A stretch of DNA of 64,000 nt from Bacteroidales bacterium (GTDB lineage: Bacteria; Bacteroidota; Bacteroidia; Bacteroidales; F082), in assembly GCA_017530365.1 (NCBI GenBank), contig JAFXMK010000018.1:1-64000 (forward strand), given 5' to 3'. The notes below the pieces were generated by a model. That model did not search any database and was not told the DNA's origin. It worked only from the letters and a program-made list of their open reading frames with translations. Both the position numbers and the translations under genes were made by a program. Numbering within the stretch: position 1 is the first letter of the stretch; each line of letters begins with the position of its first letter. Of this stretch, positions 1 to 10,243 are shown piece after piece.

Positions 1-3000
1 CAGCAGTATTGATAGGCATGCCTTCCAGTTCCACTGTGCAGGCGGCGCTGGTTTCGATCATGTACATCTGATCGCTCATCAACCCCTCATCGTCCAGGTC
101 GCCATACCATCCATAGTCTTCGTAATAATCCGTGGAGATAGCCTTGCTCTTGATCACGGTGCCGTTTTCGCCAAGGCTGGTTTCAAGCATCTGGAGCAGA
201 TCGGTAGGTCTGCCAACAATATAGGTGCTGAACCAGTTCCAACCTTTGGCCAGTTCAGTGGTCTGGGTTACATTGGTCTGTGCAGGAGTGGTGAAGTAGC
301 TGGAAACAGTTGCGAGTTCACCACATTCATCGCTGATGCCTGTCAAATCCCATCTGTACAAGGTCTCAGGAGTGAGGCCAGTAATGGTCACAGGGCTGGT
401 GACATTGGTGAGAGTCGTTGGAGTGCCAGCGGGAGAATAGTTGGAAACGACAGTGAAGTCGAGGAAGAACAACATGGTTGAATCTGCTGCGTGATCCGAT
501 TCGTATTGGATGGCGAAGTACTTGGCGCCTGCGGGAAGATCAACATCCATGTAGTCCATATCGCTGACTGTGTAAAGCTCGCCCCAAGTGAAGCTTGCAA
601 CTTCAGCATCGGTGGTGGAGTAACCAATCTTGAAGGTCTCAGGGAATAGTTCATCTTCCTCAGTGCCAGTTGCATAATACATGAATTCCACGAAAGAGTT
701 GCCTTCAAGGGCATCAAATTCAGGTGAAATCAGATATTGAGGTGTGCTCGTGGAGGAGAAACCGAAACCAACGTAAGAATGGTCGCTGGAGAGATAATAG
801 AAATTAGTCTCTTCGTCTTCTGTTACAGCGGTCCAGTCTGCATATCCATTAAAGCCTACGCCTGTTTCGATGAGGATGTTGCCTGTAGCAGGAGTGTAAT
901 AGGTTACATTGTAGCTTTCCTGATAGCCAGTCCAACTCAGCGTGGCAGAGGTGGCTTCGGCTTCGGCAACCAAATCAACTGGCAAATCGCAAGCATTAGG
1001 TGTGGTGAAGGTGCCCATTTCGCTCCAAGCGGTACCATCTTCGCCGCAGGTGCGGTCCTCGCCGCGCACTTGCCATTCGTAGGTAGTATTGGGACGGAGG
1101 TCTTCGATATCGAGTGAGGTAGCATCGGTGGAAGCCATAATCCATTCTTGCTCTTCAGTGGCGGGGCCATTGATGGTGATGTCGTCCACATCAAGATAGA
1201 ACATATCGGTGCAGTCGAAGTGGCGGATAGCCACATAACCAGTTTGGCCAGCATAGTCACTTAAGTCAACAGTGTATTCATACCAGGTGCCCATAGTACG
1301 GTTGCCGCTACGACTTGTTGCGGGGGAAGCACCGGCACCCTTTGCAGTCATTGTCCATTGTTGGATGGTGGTAAAGGCACTAGCATCAGTGTTGCTCGTG
1401 GTTGACACTGCTACACCAAAGACTTCGGCAGGATATGAGGCATCTTGAGCAGCAGCCCAGAAGGTGATGCTGCCACCCAGTTCGACTTGAGGCGAAACGA
1501 GGTAGTTGTCAGGAGTCAAAGCTGTGCTATAATAACTCATGGAAACAACCATGTCGGAACCAGTGTGCGGGGTGCCATTAAAACCAAATGTACTTCGAAG
1601 ATCCCAGTTATTGCCGTCGCCATCAGCATCGATGGTAGTCCAATTGTCCAGGCCATTTTCAAAGCTATCTTCAAGGAGCACTGAGCCTTGTGCGGCAGGT
1701 CTGTACCACACTTCGTAGCCGTCTTGATAGCCAGTCCAGTTGAGGGTGGCGGTGGTAGGCATGAGGTTGGTGACGTTCAGATCGAACGGAGCATCGCAGT
1801 TGGAAGGCGTGGTGAAGGTGACGGTTGTCCAAGCACTTTCGCCGTCTTCGCCGCCGCAAATGGCACGCACACGAACTATGTATTCGGTTTCAGGTTCCAA
1901 AGCAAGGGTGTAGGGGCTGGCAATAGGTGCAGGAGCAGGTGTCCACTGTTCATTGCCGTCATTAATCATGACATCGTCAATCCAAACCTCGTATGCATCA
2001 AGGTTTACATCATGGAAGGCAATCCAAATGGTTAGGCCAACGTAGTCGCCCAGGTCGATGGTGGCCTCTCTCCAGTTTTCATAGCGGGTATTGCGATGAC
2101 GCACAGCAGCCTTTTCGCCCTTGGAGCCTTTAGAAGCAGAGGTCCAGATGGGAGTGAAGTCATTTGCCGTGGGATTGGCAACAGTAGCCACACAAACTTC
2201 AAAGTCTTCCGGATAATCATCATTTGCCATATCGTACCAGAAAGTCATGGAAGCACCATTATTGATCTGATAGCTACGAGGCGAAATAAGATAGGCATCG
2301 GTGTTGTAAGCACCATCATAATCGATAAATGAATAGCACAAGGCAAAGCCAGTGCCGCTGTGGGCAAGCGTGGTGTAGTCGTAACCGCCAGGGCTTTCGT
2401 TACTATGCTTCCACATACCGCCAGTGTCGATAACCATCAAATTGGTCCAACCTTGCAGGGTACCATCATCGAAATTGAAGGTAGTATTAGAATTGATCAT
2501 ATATTCCATTTCATAACCTTGGGCTTCGCCAGTCCAGCTAAATGTGGTGGCGAGAGGAGTCGATTCGACGATAGTCAGCACGGGAGCGGGGCAGGCCACT
2601 TCAGTGGTGAAAGAGATGGCATCGCTCCACTTCTCTACTTCGCACACGGGCGACACTTGCACGGTGTATTTTGTTTCAGGTGCAAGACCCGTCAGTGTAT
2701 AAGGATTGGTAACGTTTTCAATCAGTTGATCGTTAACCAAGAGGTTCCAAGCAGTGGCTTCGCCATTCTCGGTCCAGCTCAGCGTGGCGGTGCGAGGACC
2801 AATCTCTGAAGCGGCGAGGTTGGTAGGCTTGCGGCAGCTGCTGGGAACTTCGAAGGTGAAGTCGTCCAGGCAGAGACGTAATTGGTCATAGGAGTTGAGC
2901 TTCACGGCAACAAATTTGGCGCCAGCCGGGAAAGCGTCTTCATAATAGAACCAAGTGTTTGCATTAGCATTGGAGGCGGTGATTTCGGTGCCCCATGTGA

Positions 3001-4122
3001 AATCACTTGGGTCATTGGTTGTGGTGGAGTAACCCACTTGGAAGGTCTCGGTGTATGAGCTCGAAGGATTCATGTAATAGAACGACACGCCCAAACCGGT
3101 TTCAGTTCCTTCAAACATAGGAGAAATGAGGTATTGCGGTGGGTTGGTGTTGTACGAGAAACAGAAAGCGGCCGAGCCTTCATGTACATAACTAGCAGTA
3201 GTTGTTCTTCCTGTACTGCCAGCGCAGTCCACCATGCTCCAACATTCCATATCGCCAGCGTCTTCAAAGCCGTATTCGTAAGGCAGTGCGAAGGCAGCGC
3301 AAGGTGTGGTGAAGCTTGGAGCAGAGGCCCAGTTGCTCAGGTCGCCGCCGCAGTCGGCCTGCACTTTCACGGAGTAGGTCGTTTGGGGTTCAACAGTGAA
3401 GGTGTAAGGGCTGGTGACACCATTGGTAACAGTGCCGTTCACGTCGATGTTATACAGGCTGGTTTCGCCGTCCCATGTAGCGGTGGCGAGGGAGCCTTCG
3501 TAACTTACAACGACATTGGTGGGTTTGACGCAGGTTGGAGCTGCACCAGGAGTGTAGGTGAAGGTGGTGCGAGGGATGAAATTCTTCGCAGAAGGACTGT
3601 AGCTACTATAATGGCTAATACTAGCATTCGTGGCATCCGTTTTGCCATAGAAATAAGCACTGCCATAATTGCCTCCAGTAGTCCAAATGAATCCCACCAA
3701 AAGGTTGCCTCCACCATAAGTGTAGGTGCTATTGAAAGGTACTACCATATCATTTGTAGTGTAGGCATCCAATGCGCCATTGTAGACAAGCTCAGATCCA
3801 CTTAATCCATAATAGCTCATAGTTGAAAATGCAGTTTCGCTCACTTCTCTTAAATAGACTTGAGCGGTTCCATTCCAAAGAGTAGAGGCTTTGGAAGAGA
3901 GGTGGAATGTCATCTGGGTGATGGTGCCATTTGCGAGGTCTTCAAGTTCCGTCGCAGGAATGATGAACTCTGATTGTTGGTTCGCATCTGCCCATAAACC
4001 GTAAATCGGGATGTAGTTATTAGTTCCCGTTTCGGATTCATACACAGTCAAGGTTTCTTGTGCATTCATTGCCAATGGTGCGAATAGTGCCATTAGCAAC
4101 AATAAAAGTAATGAACGTTTCA
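1..4122 (-). CDS. Giant secreted modular surface protein (FN3/MAM-like repeats), 3' end outside window
   Basis: The frame is open without a stop from the ATG at 4122 to the window edge, giving at least 1374 residues. A signal peptide occupies about residues 1-22 and ends in a small-residue cleavage region before AQE. Residues about 23-195 form a beta-rich module that is shared with the next gene (Tyr-x-Pro-x-Tyr-Gly and SEFIIPAT motifs). Fibronectin-III-like segments that start with Cys-x-x-Pro follow near residues 196, 429, 773 and 1044. They alternate with MAM/cleaved-adhesin-like domains containing YLISP and WIDDV-type motifs. Near residue 1290 a GWNWFSTYI segment begins, which in such proteins usually precedes a C-terminal T9SS sorting domain; that part lies beyond the edge. 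It is probably a T9SS-exported adhesin or enzyme scaffold. No catalytic motif was recognised. Confidence 0.85.
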
Positions 4123-4240
4123 TAGGTTAATAATTTAGTTAATATTGAATTTTGTTGTGTTTTCTTTCAGTTTTGACGTGCAATTTTATGAATAGTTTTT
4201 TAATAATGCAAAGTTTTTTTTGGATTTTTTTCCTACAAAC

Positions 4241-4276
4241 AAAAAAAGGAGACGCAGTAAATGCGTCTCCTTTTGT
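4241..4276 (-). terminator. Rho-independent terminator after the 1178-aa surface protein gene
   Basis: A 13-bp perfect stem (AAAAGGAGACGCA at 4244-4256 pairing with 4262-4274) with a 5-nt loop is followed, on the minus strand, by a run of T. It lies about 30 bp past the stop of the gene at 4304-7840, so it separates that gene from the next surface-protein gene. Confidence 0.9.
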
Positions 4277-4303
4277 TGAATTTAGTAGTGATTGGATTAC
4301 TTC

Positions 4304-7300
4304 TTATTCAATCACAATCTTTTGGGTCATGACCTTTTCGCCTTGGATCAGCTGGAGGGTATAGACACCGGCTTTGGCGTTGATGCTGACATTCTCGCTG
4401 CCGTTGATGGTCTGGCTGCTGATGGTGCGGCCGAGGACATCGACGATGTTGACGATGGCGCTGCCTTCGTTGTTGATGACGATGTTGCCGTTGTTGTAGA
4501 AGGCGAAGCTGTCGTTGTTGTTGCTGCCGGCAGCGAACACCAGTTTGAAGCGGCTGGCGTAGTCGGTCACCTTGGCGTCGAAGCTGTAGCTAGGAGTCTC
4601 AAGGAGGTCGATGTCGGCGCCTGTCATATTATCAATAAGGTGTAAATAACCGAACTCAACGTTCTCATTGCTGAAGCTGATGGTGTAGTTGCCGTTCTTC
4701 TCAGCCTTGAAGCTGACAGGCATTTCACCTTCGTTCTCTGCATAGACCACAGCGTAGTCATTACCTTCGACAGGCATGTAGAGCTTGCTGTTGTTGCGGA
4801 AGCTCATGTGCTTGAGGTTGTGGCCTTGTCCGAAGCGGACGCGAACTTGGTCAACAGTGCCGCGGCCTTCGCTCACGGTCATGTTGAGCATGCTGCCCTT
4901 GCTGTTGGTGGGCTCGGTGGAGTATTGGACCTTACCAGTGGCGCTGTAGTTGATGAGAGCACCAGTGCAAGGAGCGAGTGGTGTGCTTGACGACATCAAA
5001 GTATAGGTGTTGTCATTGTTCAATGTGTAGAAGTCGGCATCCAACGCGACATCATTAGCATCAACATAGCTCAGATAAGCATTGCAAGAGTAGGGGTTAC
5101 CCACCAAACTCCAACCATTGAAAGGAGTAGTAGAAGTTCCATCAAAAGCGAAGTCTATGGTCGTAGGAATGTTGTATCCTTTAGTAGTTCCAACGAATTG
5201 TAATTGTTTATCAACCTTGTTGGCATAGAGATAACCTTCGCCAGGATTCATGACAAAATCGCTAGAATGGGCTTTGTAGTTTTGCCATTCTTCATGAGCT
5301 ACAGAGGCGTCAAACCAATAGAAGTCGTAATCACCTACATTCACGTTGGTCACATAGTTCCAACTTGAAGTATAACCTAACTGGGTAGTGCCGGTAAGAG
5401 GAGTGGCAATGAAGTAATAGTGGTCGTTGGTACTTTCACCATAGCCAGTGATGTCTTTTTCCATCGTAACCTTCAGAGTATAGGAGCCTTGTTTCAATTG
5501 ACCACCGTCCTTGATGAGAACGGAACCACCGTTGATAGTGGCTTTCTTGGCTGTGGCAACCACGCCAGCAGGAATGGTGACAGGGGCTTCGATGCTCACT
5601 TCGTCAGTAATGGCAGGAACACCAACCGGATACCAGTTGTTGGCCACATCCCAGTTGCCTTCGGTGACGAAGGTCTTGAAGCCTTCGGGGATGGTAGTGA
5701 AGCTCGAAGAAGCCCAATTGCTTGGATCCGGATAATCGTTGCAAATGCCTTTTACTTGCCATTCATAAGCAGTGTTGGCGGTCAAGCCTGTGAGATCGTA
5801 TGATGTTGTTGCAACAGGAATTTCACTCGACCATGCACCAGCGGGTACACCTTCGTATGAAGAAGTGGCAACAAATACGCCAAAGTTTTCTGGCCAGCTT
5901 GCATCAGTAGATGCTACATAGAATGTCAAGGTGCCGCCCAATGCAACATTGGGAATGATGAACCAGTTGTCGGGATATAAATCCTCGGAGTTGCTATAAC
6001 TTGCACTCATTAAACAATAAGCTCCATGTTGGCAACCTGCATCATCACCAAAATTAGCAATTTGCCATAAATTACCGTCACCGTCATAGTCAAGGTTGAT
6101 ACAGCTTGACGGGAACGAGCCGCTATTAAAGTCTTCAGTGAAGACCGTTTCATTGTTGGCATTAGTCACAACAACATCGTCAATTGTCATTTGCCATTGG
6201 CCAGAGCAAGCATAATGGCGGATGGCAATGTATCCAGTCCCACTATAATCACTCAAGTCGAAGGTGAGTTGTGTGAATTCTCCAGGAGCTTCAATATCAT
6301 TACCTTGCTGTTCCCACACACCCATGTTCGTGTCCATGGCAGCCGTTCTATATTGCAGCACGTAGCTGTCGTTGTCGCCAGTCCAGCTCAAAAGGGCGCT
6401 GTTGGTGCTGACTTCATTGGCTTGAAGGTTCTTGGGTTTTTGGCAAGAAGAAACTGCAGCTAACTCAAAGGTGACTTTGGGAAGGAAGTTTCTCTGAGAA
6501 GCAGAGTTGCTGCTATAATTTGAAATCGAAGCTCCATTGGCAGTTACGCCATAGAAGCCATCGGAACTTGAGCTAGAATAATTGCCACTTGTTGCTTCCT
6601 TGTAAAAGCCGATGAGGAGGTTGCCTCCGCCGTAAACGTACTCTTCATCGAAAGTGATGGTCATCTCAGTTGTCGAAACGGTGAGGGTTCCATCATAAAC
6701 GATAGTGGCATTTGACTGAGTGTAGTAGGTTGTACCGCTAAAGGCAGTTTCACTCACTTCGGAAAGATACACCTTGAACGATTGAGTGGAAGTGAAAGCA
6801 GAGCCATAGCTGGCATAGAACTTCATTGAGGCAATGGCATAGCCGTTCATTGCCGTTAAGCTTGAAGCTGGAACGATGAATTCTGATCTTTGTGTATTAT
6901 CACACCAGTATCCGTAAATCGGCACATAGCTATTCTTGTTTGTTCCGTCGTTCACGGTTAACAACATGGCATTGGTAGGAGTGAACGTGCAAGTGTTGCT
7001 CCACTTGGTGCCATCTGTATCGCAGTCGGGCTTTACACGGGCGTAATAAGTGGTTTCAGGAGTAAGGCCAGTGAGGTCTACTGAAGGTGTGCGACTCACA
7101 TTCACTGAAGTGGCTCCTGTGAAGTCGGAAGCTGTACCGTATTCAAGTACCCAAGCTTCTTCGGTGCCATTGACATTGCGTTCCCAAGTAAGAGTGGCAA
7201 TAGTGCCATTGCCAATGGTCAATTGAGCTTGCAGATTCTGTGGCTTGTAGCAGCTAGAGGGTTTTTCGTATGTGAAGGTGGCTTTCGGGATGAAATCATA

Positions 7301-7840
7301 AGCACCTGTTTGATATGCGTTCCAGTCGCCTGACATGTAAGCAGCATCGGCCGCTTCAACGCCATAGAATTGTCCATTGCTGTCCCACGCACCCGCGGTT
7401 TGCACATAGGTGCCAATGAGAAGGTTGCCTCCATTATAAGTGTAAGCATCATCAAATTCAATGGTCATTTGAGCGCCACTGGCATCCAAAGTGCCAGTAT
7501 AAACCACGGTGCCATTATTTGGGCCAATGTTGGCACTGAGAGTGGTGTAATTAACTTCGGCCATGTAGACTTTGTAAACCGCTGTCCAAGTCTTGGATTG
7601 GTTTTGGGCTACATAGAACGACATGGATGTAATGGCTTTGCCAGTCATGTCGGACATGCCGCTTTCGGTAGCAGGGATAATGAACTCAGAAGTAGTTCCT
7701 TGGGTGTCGCCTGAATAAGCGTAGACGGGGATGTACTGACTGGTTTCTGTCCCGTCACATACTGTCACAGTGTTTTGTGCCCTTGCCACGCCAAAGCACG
7801 CGAAGCAGAGTAAAATCAATGAAAATAAAGATTTTTTCAT
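4304..7840 (-). CDS. Secreted surface protein with duplicated N-terminal module and T9SS type A sorting domain
   Basis: The product has 1178 residues. A signal peptide (MKKSLFSLILLCFACFGVARA, split here as residues 1-20 plus A) leads into two copies of a roughly 170-residue beta-rich module at about 22-195 and 291-465. Each copy has a Tyr-x-Pro-x-Tyr start, a SEFI(I/V)PA motif and a GGNLLIG motif, and each is followed by an FN3-like segment. A MAM/cleaved-adhesin-like region at about 480-700 follows. The last 80 residues are a typical T9SS type A sorting domain, with VDVLGR, an AGVYTLQL-like motif and a basic end, so export through the outer membrane and anchoring on the cell surface are expected. 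The same module also starts the neighbouring giant protein, which suggests that one gene arose by duplication. The ligand is unknown. Confidence 0.88.
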   Translation of the reverse strand: MKKSLFSLILLCFACFGVARAQNTVTVCDGTETSQYIPVYAYSGDTQGTTSEFIIPATESGMSDMTGKAITSMSFYVAQNQSKTWTAVYKVYMAEVNYTTLSANIGPNNGTVVYTGTLDASGAQMTIEFDDAYTYNGGNLLIGTYVQTAGAWDSNGQFYGVEAADAAYMSGDWNAYQTGAYDFIPKATFTYEKPSSCYKPQNLQAQLTIGNGTIATLTWERNVNGTEEAWVLEYGTASDFTGATSVNVSRTPSVDLTGLTPETTYYARVKPDCDTDGTKWSNTCTFTPTNAMLLTVNDGTNKNSYVPIYGYWCDNTQRSEFIVPASSLTAMNGYAIASMKFYASYGSAFTSTQSFKVYLSEVSETAFSGTTYYTQSNATIVYDGTLTVSTTEMTITFDEEYVYGGGNLLIGFYKEATSGNYSSSSSDGFYGVTANGASISNYSSNSASQRNFLPKVTFELAAVSSCQKPKNLQANEVSTNSALLSWTGDNDSYVLQYRTAAMDTNMGVWEQQGNDIEAPGEFTQLTFDLSDYSGTGYIAIRHYACSGQWQMTIDDVVVTNANNETVFTEDFNSGSFPSSCINLDYDGDGNLWQIANFGDDAGCQHGAYCLMSASYSNSEDLYPDNWFIIPNVALGGTLTFYVASTDASWPENFGVFVATSSYEGVPAGAWSSEIPVATTSYDLTGLTANTAYEWQVKGICNDYPDPSNWASSSFTTIPEGFKTFVTEGNWDVANNWYPVGVPAITDEVSIEAPVTIPAGVVATAKKATINGGSVLIKDGGQLKQGSYTLKVTMEKDITGYGESTNDHYYFIATPLTGTTQLGYTSSWNYVTNVNVGDYDFYWFDASVAHEEWQNYKAHSSDFVMNPGEGYLYANKVDKQLQFVGTTKGYNIPTTIDFAFDGTSTTPFNGWSLVGNPYSCNAYLSYVDANDVALDADFYTLNNDNTYTLMSSSTPLAPCTGALINYSATGKVQYSTEPTNSKGSMLNMTVSEGRGTVDQVRVRFGQGHNLKHMSFRNNSKLYMPVEGNDYAVVYAENEGEMPVSFKAEKNGNYTISFSNENVEFGYLHLIDNMTGADIDLLETPSYSFDAKVTDYASRFKLVFAAGSNNNDSFAFYNNGNIVINNEGSAIVNIVDVLGRTISSQTINGSENVSINAKAGVYTLQLIQGEKVMTQKIVIE

Positions 7841-7911
7841 TTCGTTCGATTTGTTTTTAATTTGATTTATAAATAATTAATTGTGTTATTCGGGTTTTTT
7901 GAAAACGGCGG

Positions 7912-7919
7912 CAAAATTA
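7912..7919 (-). promoter_or_regulatory. Candidate -7 box for the 4304-7840 gene
   Basis: The minus strand reads TAATTTTG, matching TAnnTTTG, about 72 bp upstream of the ATG at 7840. No clear TTTG -33 element is visible at the expected spacing. Confidence 0.5.
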
Positions 7920-8188
7920 GTAATTTTATTTTATATAGGAGCAATTGCTTTAATTTTTTTTGAAAAGAAGATGAAAAAAGTGTCGGCTTCCCCTTTAAAA
8001 AGGGGAGTTGGGAGGTGAAAAAAATTAAAAACAAATTACGGGGGAAATAAAAGTGTTCTACCTTTTATATAAATAGTTTATATAGTTTGGATTATGTATT
8101 AATTGATTTGCCAAAATAGTTATTTATATTAAATAGAATTGTTATTCAATAGTTTTTTATTAATTGATTTAATTAATACTAAAAAGTA
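7920..8188. other. AT-rich intergenic stretch
   Basis: No gene is seen. The stretch is very AT-rich and contains one small G/C hairpin (CCCCTT-TAAA-AAGGGG at 7990-8005) embedded in text that looks like a common intergenic repeat (ending GGGAGGTGAAA). Confidence 0.5.
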
Positions 8189-8218
8189 TTGACAATTGCT
8201 AAAAATACTTTATCTTTG
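8189..8218 (+). promoter_or_regulatory. Bacteroidota-type promoter in front of the gene remnant
   Basis: A TATCTTTG -7 box at 8211-8218 has a TTG -33 element at 8189-8191 with 19 bp between them. It drives transcription into the short remnant that starts at 8238. Confidence 0.65.
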
Positions 8219-8237
8219 CGGCGAGAAACAAGTGAAC

Positions 8238-8391
8238 ATGGAAAAAAAGAATCCAATCGAAGAAGCCCAGCGCTATGTAGATAACGCTAGGGAATTCATA
8301 TTTCGAAAGCTAAAGGTCGTCGGCTTAGTATGGACGACTATCGTAATATGGTAGATCGCTGGAGAGATCATCGACCGCTGTGCGATGATGC
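8238..8391 (+). pseudogene. Remnant of a small DUF5618-like gene
   Basis: An ATG at 8238 begins a 38-codon frame (stop at 8352) whose start, NPIEEAQRYVDNAREF, resembles the beginning of the small helical DUF5618 proteins common in Bacteroidetes. After about 24 codons the similarity stops. The next frame then reads a second plausible piece (SMDDYRNMVDRW, from about 8330) that could be a later part of the same family. This suggests an internal deletion plus frameshift. The promoter is intact. The family call is from memory of the motif and is moderate at best; alternatively it is a very short real gene. Confidence 0.45.
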
Positions 8392-9465
8392 TTACTGCTT
8401 GACAAGCCGCTGGGTCTGCGTCATGCTTTCGGAACGGGTCTTCAGGAGGTAGGCACCAGTGGAGAGGCCGTGTAAGTCGATCTCGAACGATGCGGCATTC
8501 ACCTCGCGGCGGCGGATCAAGGCACCAGTGATGCTGTAAAGCTCGTAGCTGTCCACTTTCTCTTTGCTCTTCACCTCCACGAGGTTGTTGGCGGGGTTGG
8601 GATAGACGCTGAGCGTAGTGCCAGTGTTATCGGACACGACGTCCCATTCCCTGACGAGGGTAATGTCGTCAACCATAATGGCGAACTTGTCCTTGCAGTC
8701 GAAGTGGCGGAAGGCAATCCAGATTTCCTGCCCCGCATACTCGCGGAGGTCAACGGAGAAGTCGTACCATTGTCCCGTGGGCTTGGCAGTCATATCGGTT
8801 TCCCAAATGGTGGTAAAGTCGTCGGGGTCAGTGTTGCCTTCGGTGGAGATGGCCACGCCAAAGTGCTCGTCGGGGAACGTAGGATCCATGGCACACGCCT
8901 TGAAGGTCAGTAGCTGGCAGTCGATCTGATAAGGGGTCACGAGATAGTTGTCTGGCATGAGGGTGATGCCAAGCAACTCATCTCTCGAACGTGAGATCAA
9001 GCTGTAGGTGTTGGTCGAGTTGCCCCAGTTGCGGTTGAGTTCCCATTTGTAACCGTCACCGTCAGCGTCGATGTTGGTCCACAGCATGAAGGCGTCTTCG
9101 AAGTCGAAGAATACATCGCCCTCGGGTGGTGTGGGTGGTGTCGGGGGAGCGATGGAGTCACCCAGGGAATAGATGCCGATGAAGTTGGGGCTCGCCGGTG
9201 AGTCGCCAAAGAAGCAAAGACTGCCGTTGTAATCGCCGACGAAAGCGCCACCAGCACCGCCGTAAATCACATAACCGGGAGTGTTTTCAAACGCCAGTTC
9301 GGGCGTGTTGTTGAAGGTGTTGGTGGTAATGTTGTAGTCATACACGTAAGGCGTGATGCTGTTGTTGCAGAACATGAAAAGGTGGGCTTCTCCCTCAGGG
9401 TCGGTGAAGTAGCCGGAGCCGCTGCAGTAGATGCCTGACGCCGGCACACCTGAGATGGTGGCCAC
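8392..9465 (-). CDS. T9SS-sorted secreted protein with a damaged 5' end
   Basis: The frame gives 357 residues from a GTG at 9465. It contains a MAM/cleaved-adhesin-like domain (about 120-275, with FDFEDAF, YLVTPYQI and MVDDITL motifs) and a C-terminal T9SS type A sorting domain (about 280-357, with YPNPANN near its start and a TGAYLLK motif). No signal peptide exists in this frame. A good candidate (MIKRTLLLAS) begins at 9512, 20 bp after a TATCTTTG promoter, but in a different frame, so a 5' deletion or frameshift has probably separated the export signal from the body. It may be a pseudogene or an assembly error. Frame-coded protein quality after 9465 remains high. Confidence 0.7.
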   Translation of the reverse strand: MATISGVPASGIYCSGSGYFTDPEGEAHLFMFCNNSITPYVYDYNITTNTFNNTPELAFENTPGYVIYGGAGGAFVGDYNGSLCFFGDSPASPNFIGIYSLGDSIAPPTPPTPPEGDVFFDFEDAFMLWTNIDADGDGYKWELNRNWGNSTNTYSLISRSRDELLGITLMPDNYLVTPYQIDCQLLTFKACAMDPTFPDEHFGVAISTEGNTDPDDFTTIWETDMTAKPTGQWYDFSVDLREYAGQEIWIAFRHFDCKDKFAIMVDDITLVREWDVVSDNTGTTLSVYPNPANNLVEVKSKEKVDSYELYSITGALIRRREVNAASFEIDLHGLSTGAYLLKTRSESMTQTQRLVKQ

Positions 9466-9535
9466 GGTCTGTCCCTCACGGTTGATGCAAGGAGTAAAGT
9501 TCTTTTTATCATGGTTTTACGTTTTAAGTTTGGAG

Positions 9536-9543
9536 CAAAGATA
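9536..9543 (-). promoter_or_regulatory. -7 box for the 8392-9465 surface protein gene
   Basis: The minus strand reads TATCTTTG, 23 bp upstream of the ATG at 9512. It is back-to-back with the V-ATPase promoter. Confidence 0.65.
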
Positions 9544-9562
9544 CAATTTTCAAACATCGTTC

Positions 9563-9593
9563 TTGATTTCGGAAGTTTATTTTGCTATCTTTG
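9563..9593 (+). promoter_or_regulatory. Promoter of the V-ATPase operon
   Basis: TATCTTTG at 9586-9593 with TTG at 9563-9565, 20 bp apart, lies 38 bp upstream of the first ATPase gene. The whole seven-gene operon appears to depend on it. Confidence 0.75.
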
Positions 9594-9631
9594 CGACCTT
9601 AAATAATAAAAGGTATAATCACACTGACAAT

Positions 9632-10243
9632 ATGCAAGACAAATTACAAGAATTGACAGACAGGCTCTATAACGAAGGCCTGTCAAAAGGAAAACAGGAA
9701 GGTGAGGAGCTGGTGCAGAAAGCGCATGCCGAGGCTGAAGCCATCATCGCCAACGCCAAGGCGGAAGCCGCTGGCATCATCGCCCAAGCCAACAAAGAGG
9801 CTGAGGAGATGAAGACCAAGGTGGCCGCCGATGTAAAGATGGCCGCCACCCAGAGCATCGCCGTCACCAAACAGGAGATTGAGAAGATGGTGGTAACCAA
9901 TGTCGCCACCCAGGGCGTGAAAGCCAACATGGGCAACGCCGACTTCGTCAAATCGCTCATCACCACCGTGGTGAAAGCCTTCAATCCCGACAACGCCGCC
10001 CCCGTGGCCCTCGACCTCATCCTCCCCGAGGCGATGAAGGCCGAGGTGGAACCTTTCGTCCAAAACGAAATCGCCAACCAATTCAAGGGCGAGGTGAAAG
10101 TCGATTACTCCAAGAAGATGAACGGTGGCTTCAAGGTGGCTCCTAAAGACGGAGGCTACATGCTCCAGTTCACCGACGACGAGTTCACTCAGCTCATCGC
10201 CAATTACTTGCGTCCCGCTACCAAGAAAATCCTCTTCGGCTGA
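9632..10243 (+). CDS. atpE: V/A-type ATP synthase subunit E (peripheral stalk)
   Basis: The product has 203 residues. The first about 105 residues are an Ala/Glu/Lys-rich coiled coil typical of the peripheral stalk (KAHAEAEAIIANAKAEA pattern). The rest is the globular domain that caps the A3B3 head. The start at 9632 is chosen because the open frame upstream runs through the promoter and encodes nothing recognisable. It is the first gene of the operon and overlaps the next one by one base (TGATG). It is cytosolic and joins the head to subunit I. Confidence 0.92.
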   Translation: MQDKLQELTDRLYNEGLSKGKQEGEELVQKAHAEAEAIIANAKAEAAGIIAQANKEAEEMKTKVAADVKMAATQSIAVTKQEIEKMVVTNVATQGVKANMGNADFVKSLITTVVKAFNPDNAAPVALDLILPEAMKAEVEPFVQNEIANQFKGEVKVDYSKKMNGGFKVAPKDGGYMLQFTDDEFTQLIANYLRPATKKILFG

